Origin: Thermocatellispora tengchongensis
GTDB lineage: Bacteria; Actinomycetota; Actinomycetes; Streptosporangiales; Streptosporangiaceae
Direction of reading: 5' to 3'
NCBI RefSeq assembly: GCF_014202315.1
Contig: NZ_JACHGN010000021.1
Location: 1 to 50,879 of the forward strand
Length of the DNA: 50,879 bases
Shown: positions 42,101-50,879 of the stretch, piece by piece
Numbering within the stretch: position 1 is the first letter of the stretch
Layout of the letters: every line of letters starts with the position of its first letter
Notes under the pieces: generated by a model
What the model was told of the DNA's origin: nothing
Databases searched by the model: none
The model's input: the letters and a program-made list of their open reading frames with translations, nothing else
Program-made: the position numbers and the translations under genes

Positions 42101-42976
42101 ATGACGGCGACAACGGCGATCAAGGTTCGCGGGCTCACCAAGAGCTACGGCGACGTACAGGCGGTACGGGGCATCGACCTCGACATACGGGCGGGCGAGG
42201 TGTTCGCCGTCCTGGGGCCCAACGGGGCGGGCAAGTCGACCACCGTGGAGATCCTGGAGGGGCACCGCAAGCGTGACGGCGGCGAGGTCAGCGTGCTGTC
42301 CGTGGACCCCGGCCGGCCCACCCGGGAGTGGCGCTCGCGGATCGGCGTCGTGCTGCAGACCATCGAGGAGGCGGGCGACGCCACCGTACGCGAGATGGTG
42401 CGGCACTTCGCCCGCTACTACCCCGACCCGCGCGACCCGGACGAGGTGATCGAGCAGGTCGGGCTGGCGGAGAAGGCCGGCACCCGCGTACGCGAGCTGT
42501 CCGGCGGGCAGCGCCGCAGGGTGGACGTCGCGCTCGGCATCATCGGCCGGCCCGAGCTGCTGTTCCTGGACGAGCCGACGACCGGCTTCGACCCCGAGGC
42601 GCGCCGGAGGTTCTGGGAGCTGATCTCCGGCCTGTCCGACGACGGCACCACGATCGTGCTCACCACCCACTACCTGGACGAGGCCGAGGCGCTGGCCGAC
42701 CGGGTCGCGGTGATCGCGTGGGGCCGGATCGTGGCCGAGGGCGACCCGCACACGCTCGGTGGCCGGGCCACCGCCAAGGCGTCGGTGTCCTGGTCCCAGG
42801 ACGGCGTGCGCCACAGCGTCGAGACCGGCACCCCGAGCAGGACCGTGGCCGAGCTGGCCCGGCGCTTCGACGGCGAGGTCCCGGAGCTGGCCGTGACCCG
42901 CCCCACCCTGGAGGACATCTACCTCAAGCTGATCGAGACCCCCGCCGCGGCGGGACAGGAGGCCGGCGATGAGTGA
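42101..42976 (+). CDS. ABC transporter ATP-binding protein (ABC-2 export type)
   Basis: 291 residues. Walker A LGPNGAGKST, Q-loop VVLQTIEEAG, signature LSGGQRRRVDVALGI, Walker B LLFLDEPTTGFD and switch TTHYLDEAE. The ATG at 42101 is chosen over one at 42065 because TAIKVRGLTKSYG begins shortly after. The following permease gene overlaps its end by eight bases. DrrA/YadG-type exporters move drugs, lipids or peptides; the kinase/regulator pair just downstream probably controls the exporter in response to envelope or drug stress. Confidence 0.94.
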   Translation: MTATTAIKVRGLTKSYGDVQAVRGIDLDIRAGEVFAVLGPNGAGKSTTVEILEGHRKRDGGEVSVLSVDPGRPTREWRSRIGVVLQTIEEAGDATVREMVRHFARYYPDPRDPDEVIEQVGLAEKAGTRVRELSGGQRRRVDVALGIIGRPELLFLDEPTTGFDPEARRRFWELISGLSDDGTTIVLTTHYLDEAEALADRVAVIAWGRIVAEGDPHTLGGRATAKASVSWSQDGVRHSVETGTPSRTVAELARRFDGEVPELAVTRPTLEDIYLKLIETPAAAGQEAGDE

Positions 42977-43829
42977 GACCGCCACCGCCACCGCCGCCAC
43001 GCCCGCGGCCCCCGCGGCGCCGAACCGGCGGCTGCCGTCCACGCTGCGGATCGGCCTGTCCCGCGCGGCGATGGAGACCCGGCTGTTCTTCCGGGAGCGC
43101 GAAGCCGTGATCTTCACCTTCTCGTTCCCGATCGTGCTGCTCGTGTTGTTCGGCTCGATCTTCGCCGGCGATCTGGAGGGGACCGGGATCACGGTGTCCC
43201 AGCTCTACACCGCCGGGCTGATCGGCGCGGGCGTGATGAGCGTGAGCTTCCAGAACCTGGGCATCACGATCGCGGTCGAGCGCGACGCCGGGGTGCTCAA
43301 GCGGCTGGCCGGCACGCCGATGCCGCGCACGGCGTACTTCATCGGCAAGACCCTGAACGTGCTGCTGCTGTCGGTGCTGGAGATCGCGATCCTGCTCGCC
43401 ATCGGCGTGCTGATGTACGACCTGGACCTGCCCTCCGAGGCCGGGCGCTGGGTGACGTTCGCGTGGGTGTTCGTGCTCGGCGTGAGCGGCGCCGCGCTGC
43501 TGGGCATCGCGGTGAGCAGCCTGCCGCGTACGGCCAAGAGCGCCGCCGCCGTGATCACGACGCCGTTCGTGGTGCTGCAGTTCGTCTCCGGGGTGTACAT
43601 CCCGATCACCCAACTGCCGGGCTGGCTGATCGACATCGCCTCGGTCTTCCCGCTGCGGTGGATGTGCCAGGGATTCCGGGCGGCCTTCCTGGGCGACGCC
43701 GGGGTCTCGCTGGAGCTCGCCAAGTCCTATGAGCTGGACAAAGTGGCGCTTGTCCTGGGCGCGTGGGTCATCGCAGGCTTGCTCCTGTGCCTGACCACCT
43801 TCCGCTGGAAGAGCCGCCGCGACGGCTGA
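42969..43829 (+). CDS. ABC-2 type permease
   Basis: 286 residues with six membrane helices. An Ala/Thr-rich N-terminus precedes an amphipathic stretch RAAMETRLFFREREAV. The segment GVYIPITQLPGWLIDIASVFPLRW, quoted in part, is typical of ABC-2 permeases before the last helix. It overlaps the ATP-binding gene and is five bases from the histidine kinase gene, so all four genes to 45753 are one operon. Confidence 0.92.
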   Translation: MSETATATAATPAAPAAPNRRLPSTLRIGLSRAAMETRLFFREREAVIFTFSFPIVLLVLFGSIFAGDLEGTGITVSQLYTAGLIGAGVMSVSFQNLGITIAVERDAGVLKRLAGTPMPRTAYFIGKTLNVLLLSVLEIAILLAIGVLMYDLDLPSEAGRWVTFAWVFVLGVSGAALLGIAVSSLPRTAKSAAAVITTPFVVLQFVSGVYIPITQLPGWLIDIASVFPLRWMCQGFRAAFLGDAGVSLELAKSYELDKVALVLGAWVIAGLLLCLTTFRWKSRRDG

Positions 43830-43834
43830 GCGCC

Positions 43835-45133
43835 ATGAGCGACGCCCCGAACCACGCGACGGACCACGCGATCCGGCCCGGACCCGCCCTCGCCGGCGGT
43901 GCCGGGCCGCACGCGTGGCTGAAGCTGCGCGGCTGGGAGGTCCTGCTGGTCGTCTCGGTGCTCATCCCGGTCGGGTTCATCCCGCTGAGCGACCTGGACA
44001 CCTCCGCCAAGGCCGGCGCGTGCGCGCTGATGCTGGCGATCCTGCCGCTGTACGCGCTGGTCGGCCGGCCCGCGATCGTCAACGGCGACTCCCGGCGCGG
44101 CATGATCTACATCGGGCTGCTGGTCGTGCTGTTCGCCGCGGCGCACATGCTGGCGCCGATGGTCACCTTCGCGCTGTTCGGCCTGTGCCCGCAGTGCTTC
44201 ATGGCGCTGCCGAACAGGCGCACGGAGACGATCGCGGTGATCCTGCTCGCCCTCGGCCCCGGACTGCGGTTCCTGATCGCCGAGCGCACCATGGGCGGCC
44301 TGTTCAACTTCGTCACGGTGACCACGATCGTGGTCTTCTTCTCGACGGTGTTCGGCGTCTGGATGGAGCGGATCGTCCGGCAGAGCAACGAGCGGGCCAA
44401 GCTGATCGAGGAGCTGGAGGCCAGCCGGGCCGAGGTGGCCAGGCTGTCGGCCGAGCGCGGCGCCCTGGCCGAGCGCGAGCGGCTGGCCGGAGAGATCCAC
44501 GACACCCTGGCTCAGGGCTTCACCAGCATCATCATGCTGCTCCAGGCGGCGGAGGCGCAGCCCGACCCGTCCCGGCACCTCGCCCTGGCGGCGCGTACCG
44601 CACACGAGAACCTGGCCGAGGCGCGGGCGCTGATCGCGGCGCTCAGCCCGCCGCCGCTCGACGGCTCCACTCTGGAGGAGGCGCTGCGCCGGCTCACCGC
44701 GCGGCTGGGCGAGGAGACCGGGCTCGCGACCTCGGTGGAGGTACGCGGGCGGGCCGTCCCGCTGCCCCCGGCCACGGAGGTGGTGCTGGTGCGCGCCGCC
44801 CAGGAGGGGCTGGCCAACGTGCGCAAGCACGCCGCCGCCCGTACGGTGGGGGTCGAGCTGGACTACGGCCGCCAGGAGGTCGCGCTGCGCGTGCGCGACG
44901 ACGGCAGGGGCCTGCCGCCCGGTGTGGACGACGTCACCGAGCCCGGCGACGGCCCGGCCGGTCTCGGCGGGCCGACCGGCCCGGGTATCGGGCGTGGCCG
45001 CTACGGCCTGCGCACCATGCGGACGCGGGTGGAGTCGGCCGGCGGCGTCGTACGCGTGCGCGGCCTGCCCGGCGAGGGCACGACGCTGGAAGTGGTCCTC
45101 CCCCGGGAGGCCGGGGCGGGAGGAGTGTCATGA
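43835..45133 (+). CDS. Sensor histidine kinase (HisKA_3 type)
   Basis: 432 residues. Six apolar segments fill about 35-178, followed by a short coiled linker (180-212). The dimerisation helix has the phospho-accepting H222 ([13 protein letters not shown]). The ATPase domain has the N-box ANVRKHAAA and G-boxes DDGRGLPPG and [11 protein letters not shown]. An Asp/Gly/Pro-rich insertion sits between the G-boxes. ATG 43835 follows the permease stop closely. Its stop overlaps the response regulator start. The predicted input is membrane or drug stress linked to the ABC exporter. Confidence 0.93.
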   Translation: MSDAPNHATDHAIRPGPALAGGAGPHAWLKLRGWEVLLVVSVLIPVGFIPLSDLDTSAKAGACALMLAILPLYALVGRPAIVNGDSRRGMIYIGLLVVLFAAAHMLAPMVTFALFGLCPQCFMALPNRRTETIAVILLALGPGLRFLIAERTMGGLFNFVTVTTIVVFFSTVFGVWMERIVRQSNERAKLIEELEASRAEVARLSAERGALAERERLAGEIHDTLAQGFTSIIMLLQAAEAQPDPSRHLALAARTAHENLAEARALIAALSPPPLDGSTLEEALRRLTARLGEETGLATSVEVRGRAVPLPPATEVVLVRAAQEGLANVRKHAAARTVGVELDYGRQEVALRVRDDGRGLPPGVDDVTEPGDGPAGLGGPTGPGIGRGRYGLRTMRTRVESAGGVVRVRGLPGEGTTLEVVLPREAGAGGVS

Positions 45134-45753
45134 TCAAGGTGCTGATCGTCGATGACCACCCCGTGGTGCGCGAGGGGCTGCGCGGCATGCTGGACGCCGA
45201 TCCGGGCATCCACGTGGTGGGCGAGGCCGGGTCGGGCGACGAGGCCGTCGTACGCGCCCGCGAGCTGCTGCCCGACGTGATCCTGATGGACCTGCGCATG
45301 CCGGGCGGCGACGGGGTGAGCGCCACCGGGCGCATCCTCGCCGACCGGCCCGAGAGCCGGGTGGTGGTGCTCACGACGTACGAGACCGACCAGGACATCG
45401 TCCGGGCGGTCGAGGCGGGCGCCGCCGGATACCTGCTCAAGGACACCTCCCGGGCCGACCTGCTGAACGCCATCGCCGCCGCCGCGCGCGGCGAGACCGT
45501 GTTGTCCCCGACCGTGGCGACCAGGCTGGTCACCCGGATGCGGGCGCCCGCGGTGGAGGCGCTGTCGCCGCGCGAGACCGAGGTGCTGTCCCTGGTCGCC
45601 AAGGGCCTGACGAACGGCGAGATCGGGCGGCGGCTGTTCATCAGCGAGACCACGGTCAAGACCCACCTGCTGCGCGCGTTCGCCAAGCTCGGCGTGTCCG
45701 ACCGCACGGCCGCGGTCACCACGGCGATGGACCGGGGCCTGCTCGACACCTGA
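45130..45753 (+). CDS. LuxR/NarL-type response regulator
   Basis: 207 residues. Receiver domain with D8/D9, phosphorylation site D54 ([13 protein letters not shown]), Thr in LTTYE and Lys in LLKDTS. C-terminal LuxR helix-turn-helix (about 140-200): [25 protein letters not shown] in part, then [18 protein letters not shown]. It pairs with the preceding kinase (ATGA overlap) and probably controls the ABC exporter operon. Confidence 0.95.
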   Translation: MIKVLIVDDHPVVREGLRGMLDADPGIHVVGEAGSGDEAVVRARELLPDVILMDLRMPGGDGVSATGRILADRPESRVVVLTTYETDQDIVRAVEAGAAGYLLKDTSRADLLNAIAAAARGETVLSPTVATRLVTRMRAPAVEALSPRETEVLSLVAKGLTNGEIGRRLFISETTVKTHLLRAFAKLGVSDRTAAVTTAMDRGLLDT

Positions 45754-45803
45754 CCGCGCGCAGATGGTTTACGGCGCAACGACCGCGTTCTATGGTGGGC
45801 CGC

Positions 45804-47285
45804 ATGACGGCCACGACCGACAACCGCACCTTCGACTCCCTCGACCCGGCGACCGGCGAGGTGGTGGGCACGCACCCGATCCACGACGCCGCGGCGGTAC
45901 GCGCGGCGGTGGCCGCGTCCGCGCCCGCGGCCGAGTGGTGGGCGGGGCTCGGCTTCGCGGGCCGCAAGGAGCGGTTGCTGGACTACAAGGCGGTCGTGAC
46001 GCGCGACATCAGGCGGCTGGCGGCGACGGTGCGCGCCGAGACCGGCAAGCCGGAGGGCGACGCGCTGCTGGAGATCGTGCTGGCGATCACGCACATCGAC
46101 TGGGCGGCCCGGCACGCCCGCCGGGTGCTCGGCCCGCGCCGGGTCTCCTCCGGGATGCTCGGCCTGAACCTGGCCGCCACCCTCGAATACCCCCCGCTGG
46201 GCACGGTCGGGGTGATCGGGCCGTGGAACTACCCGGTGTTCACCCCGATGGGGTCGCTGGCGTACGCGATGGCGGCGGGCAACGCCGTGGTGTTCAAGCC
46301 GAGCGAGCTGACCCCCGGCGTCGGCGTGCTGCTGGCCGAGCTGTTCAAAGAGTCGGTGCCCGAGCAGCCGGTGTTCCAGGTGGTCACCGGGCTGGGCGAG
46401 ACCGGCGCCGCGCTGGCCGCCGACCCGGGCATCGGCAAGATCGCCTTCACCGGCTCCACGGCGACGGCGAAGCGGGTCATGGCCGCCTGCGCGCAGAACC
46501 TGACGCCGATCGTGGCCGAGTGCGGCGGCAAGGACGCGCTGATCGTGGACGCCGACGCGGATGTCGCCGCCGCCGCGGACGCCGCGCTGTGGGGCGCGAT
46601 GTCCAACGCGGGCCAGACGTGCGTGGGCGTGGAACGCGTGTACGTCGTGGACGCCGTCTATGAACCTTTCATGCGCGAGCTGACCTCGCGGGCCGAGAAG
46701 GTCAAGGCGGGCGAGCAGTACGGCCCGGTCACCATGCCGTCCCAGATCGACGTCATCCGGCGCCACGTCGAGGCGGCCGTCGAGCGCGGCCGGGCGGTGG
46801 TGGGCGGCAAGGAGTCCGTACGCCCGCCGTTCGTCGATCCGGTGATCGTGGAGGACGTGCCCGAGGACAGCCCGGCCGTGCGGGAGGAGACCTTCGGGCC
46901 CGCGATCACGGTCAGGCGGGTGGCCGACGCGGAGGAGGCGCTGAAGGCGGCCAACGCGTCGGCGTACGGGCTGGGCGGGACCGTGTTCTCCCGCGACCGG
47001 CGCCGGGCGATGGACCTGGCCAGGCGAATGCGTACCGGCATGACCGCGGTGAACTCGGTCATCTCCTTCGCCGGAGTTCCCGCCCTGCCGTTCGGCGGCG
47101 TGGGAGACTCGGGCTTCGGCCGCATCCACGGCGCGGACGGGCTGCGGGAGTTCGCCCGGCCCAAGGCCATCTCGCGCCAGCGGTTCCCCCTGCCCGGGAT
47201 GAACATCACATCCTTCGGCCGGGGTCAAGCGGAGTTGGAGCGTTTGGTCAGGCTGGTCACCGTTCTCCACGGACGACGCAGGTGA
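45804..47285 (+). CDS. NAD(P)-dependent aldehyde dehydrogenase
   Basis: 493 residues. Catalytic C273 (NAGQTCVGVERV), general base E239 (VAECGGKDAL), and N142 (GPWNYPVFTP) for the oxyanion hole; coenzyme segment FTGSTATAKRV. ATG 45804 is preferred; an in-frame ATG lies four codons upstream. The C-terminal part PALPFGGVGDSGFGRIHG is typical of the superfamily. The subclass resembles actinobacterial aldehyde and succinate-semialdehyde dehydrogenases; the substrate is not evident. The TetR regulator gene follows after 88 bases. Confidence 0.92.
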   Translation: MTATTDNRTFDSLDPATGEVVGTHPIHDAAAVRAAVAASAPAAEWWAGLGFAGRKERLLDYKAVVTRDIRRLAATVRAETGKPEGDALLEIVLAITHIDWAARHARRVLGPRRVSSGMLGLNLAATLEYPPLGTVGVIGPWNYPVFTPMGSLAYAMAAGNAVVFKPSELTPGVGVLLAELFKESVPEQPVFQVVTGLGETGAALAADPGIGKIAFTGSTATAKRVMAACAQNLTPIVAECGGKDALIVDADADVAAAADAALWGAMSNAGQTCVGVERVYVVDAVYEPFMRELTSRAEKVKAGEQYGPVTMPSQIDVIRRHVEAAVERGRAVVGGKESVRPPFVDPVIVEDVPEDSPAVREETFGPAITVRRVADAEEALKAANASAYGLGGTVFSRDRRRAMDLARRMRTGMTAVNSVISFAGVPALPFGGVGDSGFGRIHGADGLREFARPKAISRQRFPLPGMNITSFGRGQAELERLVRLVTVLHGRRR

Positions 47286-47373
47286 CTATGTCCTGACTCT
47301 TCCCGAAAAAGGATCATGCGTCCATAATGGTGGGCTCTGGGGGGCCGCGATCGCTCTGGGCGCGAGGTGGGAT

Positions 47374-47982
47374 GTGACGGGACGAGCGTACCGGGGGATG
47401 TCGGCGGAGCAGCGGCTCGCCGACAGACGGGAACGACTCATGATGGCCGCGTACACGCTGTTCGCGTCGCCGGGCTTCCCGGCGACGACGATCGAGCGCC
47501 TGTGCACGGCCGCACGGGTCTCCAACCGGGCCTTCTACGAGTGTTTCTCCGGACGTGAGGCGCTCATGCAGGCCGTCTACGACCGCTGTGTGGACGAGAC
47601 CCTCCAGGCCGTGGCCGCCGCGCTGGCCACCGCCCCCAACAGCCTGGACGGCCGCATCGAGGCCGGCATAGCCGGCTACGTCACCTTCGTGACCAAGGAC
47701 CCGCGCCGAGCGCACATCATGCACGTCGAGGTGCGCCGGGCGGGTGACTGCCTGACCACCGCGCGCCAGCGCGCCGTCCGCGGCTTCTCCACCATGATCG
47801 AGGAGACCGCCAGTGCCTTTCCCGACCGCATGCCGGCCGAGAACACCCATCTCCTGGCCCTGGGCGTCATCGGCGCCCTCCAGGAACTCCTGATCGAGTG
47901 GGTGCTGTCCGACGTACCGCCCCCGGTGGACCAGGTGATCAGCACGGCGGTGCACATCTTTCGCAGATCCTTCACCCCCTGA
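47374..47982 (+). CDS. TetR-family transcriptional regulator
   Basis: 202 residues. The N-terminal helix-turn-helix (about 17-63) contains AAYTLFASPGFPATTIERLCTAARVSNRAFYECF, here described in pieces: the TTIERLCTAARVS recognition region and the RAFYECFSGREAL end are typical. The C-terminal part is a TetR ligand domain with HIMHVEVRRAGD. GTG 47374 follows AGGTGGG. It may control the adjacent aldehyde dehydrogenase gene. Confidence 0.92.
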   Translation: MTGRAYRGMSAEQRLADRRERLMMAAYTLFASPGFPATTIERLCTAARVSNRAFYECFSGREALMQAVYDRCVDETLQAVAAALATAPNSLDGRIEAGIAGYVTFVTKDPRRAHIMHVEVRRAGDCLTTARQRAVRGFSTMIEETASAFPDRMPAENTHLLALGVIGALQELLIEWVLSDVPPPVDQVISTAVHIFRRSFTP

Positions 47983-48033
47983 CGCCGCTTCCCGGTACCG
48001 TCGCGATGCACCCACGACGGACGGGAGATCGCG

Positions 48034-48375
48034 GTGTCGCTCACGAACCAGCAGGTGACCGCCCACGAGTTCCTCAAGGAGCTGTACGACGACGACTACT
48101 TCCCCGATCACGTCCTGGACAAGGGCAAGGCGATCCTGCTGAGGCTGTGCGAACGCATCGAGGCCGAGCGTCCCGCCGACCTCGCGGCGCTCTACGCCCT
48201 CACCGAGGCCGCGACCGAGGAGTTCAACGACCTGGAAGCCGAGTTCGAGGCGGCCGGCAGCGAGATCGAGACCGTCGCCCGCGAGACCATCTCCGAGGAC
48301 TTCTGGTTCGTGGCCTCGGCGTACGGTTTCGCCGACGCCGACCCGGAAGAGCTGGTGGCCGCCCGAGAGTGGTGA
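48034..48375 (+). CDS. DUF5713 family protein
   Basis: 113 residues, acidic. It starts SLTNQQVTAHEFLKELYDDDYFP, then DKGKAILLRLCERIEAERP and ATEEFNDLEAEFE, which fit DUF5713 throughout. The start is GTG 48034 with GGAG upstream. No function is established for the family. It is convergent with the STAS gene ten bases away. Confidence 0.8.
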   Translation: MSLTNQQVTAHEFLKELYDDDYFPDHVLDKGKAILLRLCERIEAERPADLAALYALTEAATEEFNDLEAEFEAAGSEIETVARETISEDFWFVASAYGFADADPEELVAAREW

Positions 48376-48385
48376 ACGCGCGGGA

Positions 48386-48703
48386 TCAGGCGACCGCGGC
48401 CGAGCTGGACTCCACGGCCAGCACCCGATTCAGCCTCGTCACGGCCAGGATGCGCATGATCCGGGGCGGCACGGACCGCAGCACCAGGCGCCGCCCGGCC
48501 GAGGCGGCGCGGCGGTGCGTGCCGACCAGGACGCCCAGGCCGGTCGCGTCGATCATCTCCAGCTCGGCGCAGTCCAGGACGAGATCGCCGGTGCCGTCGT
48601 CGACCGCGTGATGGAGGCGGGGCCGGACACTCGCGACGGTGCCCACGTCGAGTCGCTGGCCGAGATGGACCACCTGGGCCTGAGTCCTCCTCCGCGAGCG
48701 CAT
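48386..48703 (-). CDS. STAS-domain protein, anti-sigma factor antagonist type
   Basis: 105 residues. The STAS core has VVHLGQRLDVGTVASVRPRL at the start and LDCAELEMIDATGLGVLVGTHRRA in the middle. In SpoIIAA-type antagonists the phosphorylated residue is the second Ser of DSSG; here the segment is DATG, so Thr replaces it. It probably acts in a partner-switching pathway controlling a sigma factor; the partner kinase is not in the window. ATG 48703 is chosen because GGAGGAGG lies before it. An upstream start at 48760 would add low-complexity residues. Confidence 0.82.
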   Translation of the reverse strand: MRSRRRTQAQVVHLGQRLDVGTVASVRPRLHHAVDDGTGDLVLDCAELEMIDATGLGVLVGTHRRAASAGRRLVLRSVPPRIMRILAVTRLNRVLAVESSSAAVA

Positions 48704-48781
48704 GCCACCTCCTCCGTCGGCACGGCCGTGCTCCCCACCCCTGCCCAGGCTCACCCCCATCCATGCCTAAAACAACCAAAC

Positions 48782-48795
48782 GCACAAAAAAGTGC
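48782..48795 (-). terminator. Small hairpin after the response regulator gene
   Basis: GCAC / GTGC arms around a six-base A/T loop at the stop of the minus-strand response regulator gene, followed on that strand by T-rich sequence (GTTTGGTTGTTTT). It is unusually AT-rich for this window. Confidence 0.4.
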
Positions 48796-49394
48796 TACAA
48801 CCACCCCATATCCTGCGCGGTTTTGATGGCGGTGATCCGGTTGCCCGCGCCCAGCTTGCCGATCGCGCTGGACAGGTAGTTGCGCACCGTGCCCTCACTC
48901 AGGTGCAGGGACGCCGCGATCTCGGCCACCGCGGCGCCGCGGGCGGCCAGCGCCAGGGCGTCGCGCTCGCGCTCGGTCAGCGGCGACTCCCCCGCCATCA
49001 TGGCCGAGGCCGCCAGGTCGGGGTCCAGGTAGCGCCCGCCGGCGTGCACCTTGCGGATCGCCGTCGCCAGCTCGTCGGCCGAGGAGTCCTTCGGCAGGAA
49101 CCCGCGTACGCCCGCCGCCAGCGCCCGCCGCAGATAGCCGGGACGTCCGAAGCTGGTCAGGATCAGCACCCCCTGCCCCGGCAGCGCCTCGGCCACCGCG
49201 AGCCCGTCGGCGCCGGGCATCTCGATGTCCAGCACCACCACGTCGGGCCGGTGCTCGGCCACCGCCGCCACGACCTCGTCGCCCCGCGCCACCTGGGCCA
49301 CGACCTCGATGTCGGGCTCAAGCCCGAGCAGCGTGGCGATGGCCGCCCGGATCAGATGCTCGTCGTCGGCGAGCAGAACCCTGATCACGCTCAC
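48795..49394 (-). CDS. LuxR/NarL-type response regulator
   Basis: 199 residues. Receiver domain with D10/D11, phosphorylation site D56 (VVVLDIEMPGADG) and Lys in LPKDSS. DNA-binding domain (about 135-195): LTERERDALALAARGAAVAEI and SEGTVRNYLSSAIGKLG. It belongs to the DesR-like group. It is preceded by its kinase gene with a 4-base overlap. Confidence 0.94.
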   Translation of the reverse strand: MSVIRVLLADDEHLIRAAIATLLGLEPDIEVVAQVARGDEVVAAVAEHRPDVVVLDIEMPGADGLAVAEALPGQGVLILTSFGRPGYLRRALAAGVRGFLPKDSSADELATAIRKVHAGGRYLDPDLAASAMMAGESPLTERERDALALAARGAAVAEIAASLHLSEGTVRNYLSSAIGKLGAGNRITAIKTAQDMGWL

Positions 49395-50617
49395 GCCGAA
49401 GCCCCCAGCGGAACGGCCACCGGAACGGTGACGGTGAGCAGGAACTCCCCCGGCCTGTGGCCCGGCCCGGCCCGCAGCACGCCCCCGAGCGCGGCCACCC
49501 GCTCGGCCATCCCCGCGATCCCGCTCCCCGGCGCCGCGATCCCCTCCTCACCGCGCCCCTCGCCGCGCCCCTCGCCGGCCTCGCGGGCCCCGTCGCGCAC
49601 CCCGTCGTTGGCCATCTCCAGCACCACCGCGCCGTCGCCCGCCGTCACCTCGATCCGGCACCGGCTCGCCGCACTGTGCCGCAACACGTTCGTCGTGCCC
49701 TCCCTGACCACCCAGGCCAGCAGGGTGCTCACATCCTGGGGCAGCTCGGCGTCCGGCGCCCGCAGCGAGCACCGGATGCCGCCCGCCTCCAGCACCGCGC
49801 GCACGCTCAGCAACTCGGCCCGCAGATCCACCGTACGATAGCCGCGCACGGCCGCCCGTATCTGCTGCAACGTCTCGCGGGCCAGCCTGCGCACCTCGGC
49901 CATCTCGGCCGCGGCCCGCTCCCCGTCGCTGGTGGCCAGCTTGGTCGCCACCTCGCTCTTGACCGCGATGGCCGACAGGCTGTGCCCCACCAGATCATGC
50001 AGATCCCGGGCGAACCGCAACCGCTCGGCCGTCACCGCGAGCGCCGCCTGCGCCCGCTTCCCGTCATCGGCGGCCCGCACGACCTGCCAGAACCATAACT
50101 GGAACCGGTTCGCCCAGGGCAGCGCCAGGCACAGCAGCCCGTAGGGAACCAGCGTGAAGGCAGGCGAGTCATCCCCCGAGGCCAGCAGCGCGCACACCAC
50201 CGCGGTCCCCCCGCACACCAGCCAGGCCCGCGCGGCGTTCACATGCAGTATCGCCGCCGACGCCCACGCCGCCCCCACCATCCCCCACCCGAAGGGCCCC
50301 GCGTCCGGAAGCAGCAACAGCGCGACCGTGACCGCCCCCAACGCCCAGATCTCCCACCGCGCCGGCCGCTCCTCCACCGCCGCCTGGATGACCCGCCAGT
50401 ACAGCACGCTGAACGCCACCACACCCACGCCCCCCGCGGCCACGACCACCACGGACGCCGTCCCCTGCTCCACCGCCAGCGCCACCCCGCCGAACAACCC
50501 CACCCAGGCCGCGACCAAAGCCCCCGCCAGCGACCACTTGGTCACCAACCGCACCCGCTCGAAGTCGCTACGCTTACCACGCCCAAAGGCCCCGAACATC
50601 CACCCACTCCATCCCAT
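49391..50617 (-). CDS. Sensor histidine kinase (DesK-like)
   Basis: 408 residues. Five to six membrane helices (about 28-175), then a HisKA_3 helix with the phospho-accepting H207 (FARDLHDLVGHSLSAIAV). The ATPase domain has WVVREGTTNVLRHSAA as N-box and GSGIAGMAERVAALGG as G-box; a Glu/Gly/Arg-rich linker (about 345-360) precedes the latter. It pairs with the following response regulator. An ATG at 50599 is an alternative start. The sensed signal is probably a membrane property, by analogy with DesK. Confidence 0.92.
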   Translation of the reverse strand: MGWSGWMFGAFGRGKRSDFERVRLVTKWSLAGALVAAWVGLFGGVALAVEQGTASVVVVAAGGVGVVAFSVLYWRVIQAAVEERPARWEIWALGAVTVALLLLPDAGPFGWGMVGAAWASAAILHVNAARAWLVCGGTAVVCALLASGDDSPAFTLVPYGLLCLALPWANRFQLWFWQVVRAADDGKRAQAALAVTAERLRFARDLHDLVGHSLSAIAVKSEVATKLATSDGERAAAEMAEVRRLARETLQQIRAAVRGYRTVDLRAELLSVRAVLEAGGIRCSLRAPDAELPQDVSTLLAWVVREGTTNVLRHSAASRCRIEVTAGDGAVVLEMANDGVRDGAREAGEGRGEGRGEEGIAAPGSGIAGMAERVAALGGVLRAGPGHRPGEFLLTVTVPVAVPLGASA

Positions 50618-50753
50618 CGTCCCTAAACGCTAGCCGCCCCCACGCCCCCCGACGAGGCCCCAACCCCGACCCTCACGCGGACGCCCCCGTACCGGCCCCA
50701 AGAGGCGAGCGCAGGCACAGGCGCCACCACAAGCCCAGAGCGCGGGGTCCGGA

Positions 50754-50879
50754 GCGCGAAGCGCGCGGCGCGGGCGCGGGGACACGACGCGACTGGATGT
50801 GGGACGCGGGGCACGGAGCGCGGCCACGACGCGACTGGACGCGACGCGGACGCGAAGCGCGGCGCGCACGCGAAGCGCG
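50754..50879. repeat. Short direct and palindromic repeats at the right edge
   Basis: CGCGAAGCGCG occurs at about 50755-50765, 50851-50861 and 50869-50879, and CACGACGCGACTGGA at 50783-50797 and 50825-50839. This is a low-complexity, gene-free 262-base end upstream of the kinase gene. The repeat may continue beyond the window. Confidence 0.7.

Overview
The window comes from the chromosome of a very GC-rich actinomycete. The evidence is the codon bias, abundant GTG starts, leaderless-looking genes, NucS/EndoMS mismatch repair, a DivIVA/FilP/Scy-type coiled coil next to methylmalonyl-CoA epimerase, and an IcmA-type mutase. A member of the Streptosporangiales (Nonomuraea-like) is my best guess, but the sequence alone does not prove it. 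No rRNA, tRNA, CRISPR array, prophage or complete insertion sequence was seen.

Bases 1-20,555 form one functional block for oxalate and formate. It holds an OxlT-like MFS carrier, a GntR/FCD regulator, formyl-CoA:oxalate CoA-transferase (frc), a ThDP-dependent decarboxylase (probable oxalyl-CoA decarboxylase), an ADP-forming acyl-CoA synthetase, a PanE-family reductase that may be an oxalyl-CoA reductase, and an NAD-linked molybdenum formate dehydrogenase with its maturation genes moeA and fdhD. A truncated sucC lies at the left edge. Proposed flow: oxalate enters, is converted to oxalyl-CoA by CoA transfer or ligation, is decarboxylated to formyl-CoA, and the formate released is oxidised to CO2 with NADH formation. 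The PanE-like enzyme could divert oxalyl-CoA to glyoxylate for biosynthesis. A TerC / membrane protein / Nramp-like operon is embedded in the block.

Two observations stand out. First, a near-palindromic motif with consensus CATACTGTATACCGTATG recurs at six places, each in a promoter region of this block, including in front of the GntR gene itself; I saw it nowhere else in the window. This looks like the complete local regulon of that regulator. Second, the formate dehydrogenase alpha subunit is split. Its catalytic part (fdhA) lacks the usual N-terminal Fe-S domains, and these, including the cluster-binding domain that normally starts the molybdopterin subunit, are carried at the C-terminal end of a separate protein encoded two genes downstream. 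The E and F (FdsG/FdsB-like) subunits are fused.

Bases 20,556-24,300 are an accessory-looking stretch: a 75-bp perfect-armed palindrome, two overlapping small minus-strand genes, an XRE-TPR regulator followed by a SLOG-fold protein, and a transglutaminase-like protein.

Bases 24,400-42,000 look like conserved actinobacterial core. They include a thioredoxin-TPR protein, an ArsR-like regulator facing a secreted protein, icmA with a MarR regulator, membrane/DUF4230 proteins, a meaB-type GTPase, thiolase, mce, a polarity coiled coil, an AI-2E family permease, hydrolases, an SDR and nucS. icmA, meaB, thiolase and mce together suggest branched-chain or odd-chain acyl-CoA metabolism.

Bases 42,100-50,879 hold an ABC-2 exporter followed by a histidine kinase/response regulator pair, an aldehyde dehydrogenase, a TetR regulator, a DUF5713 protein, a STAS protein and a second kinase/regulator pair.
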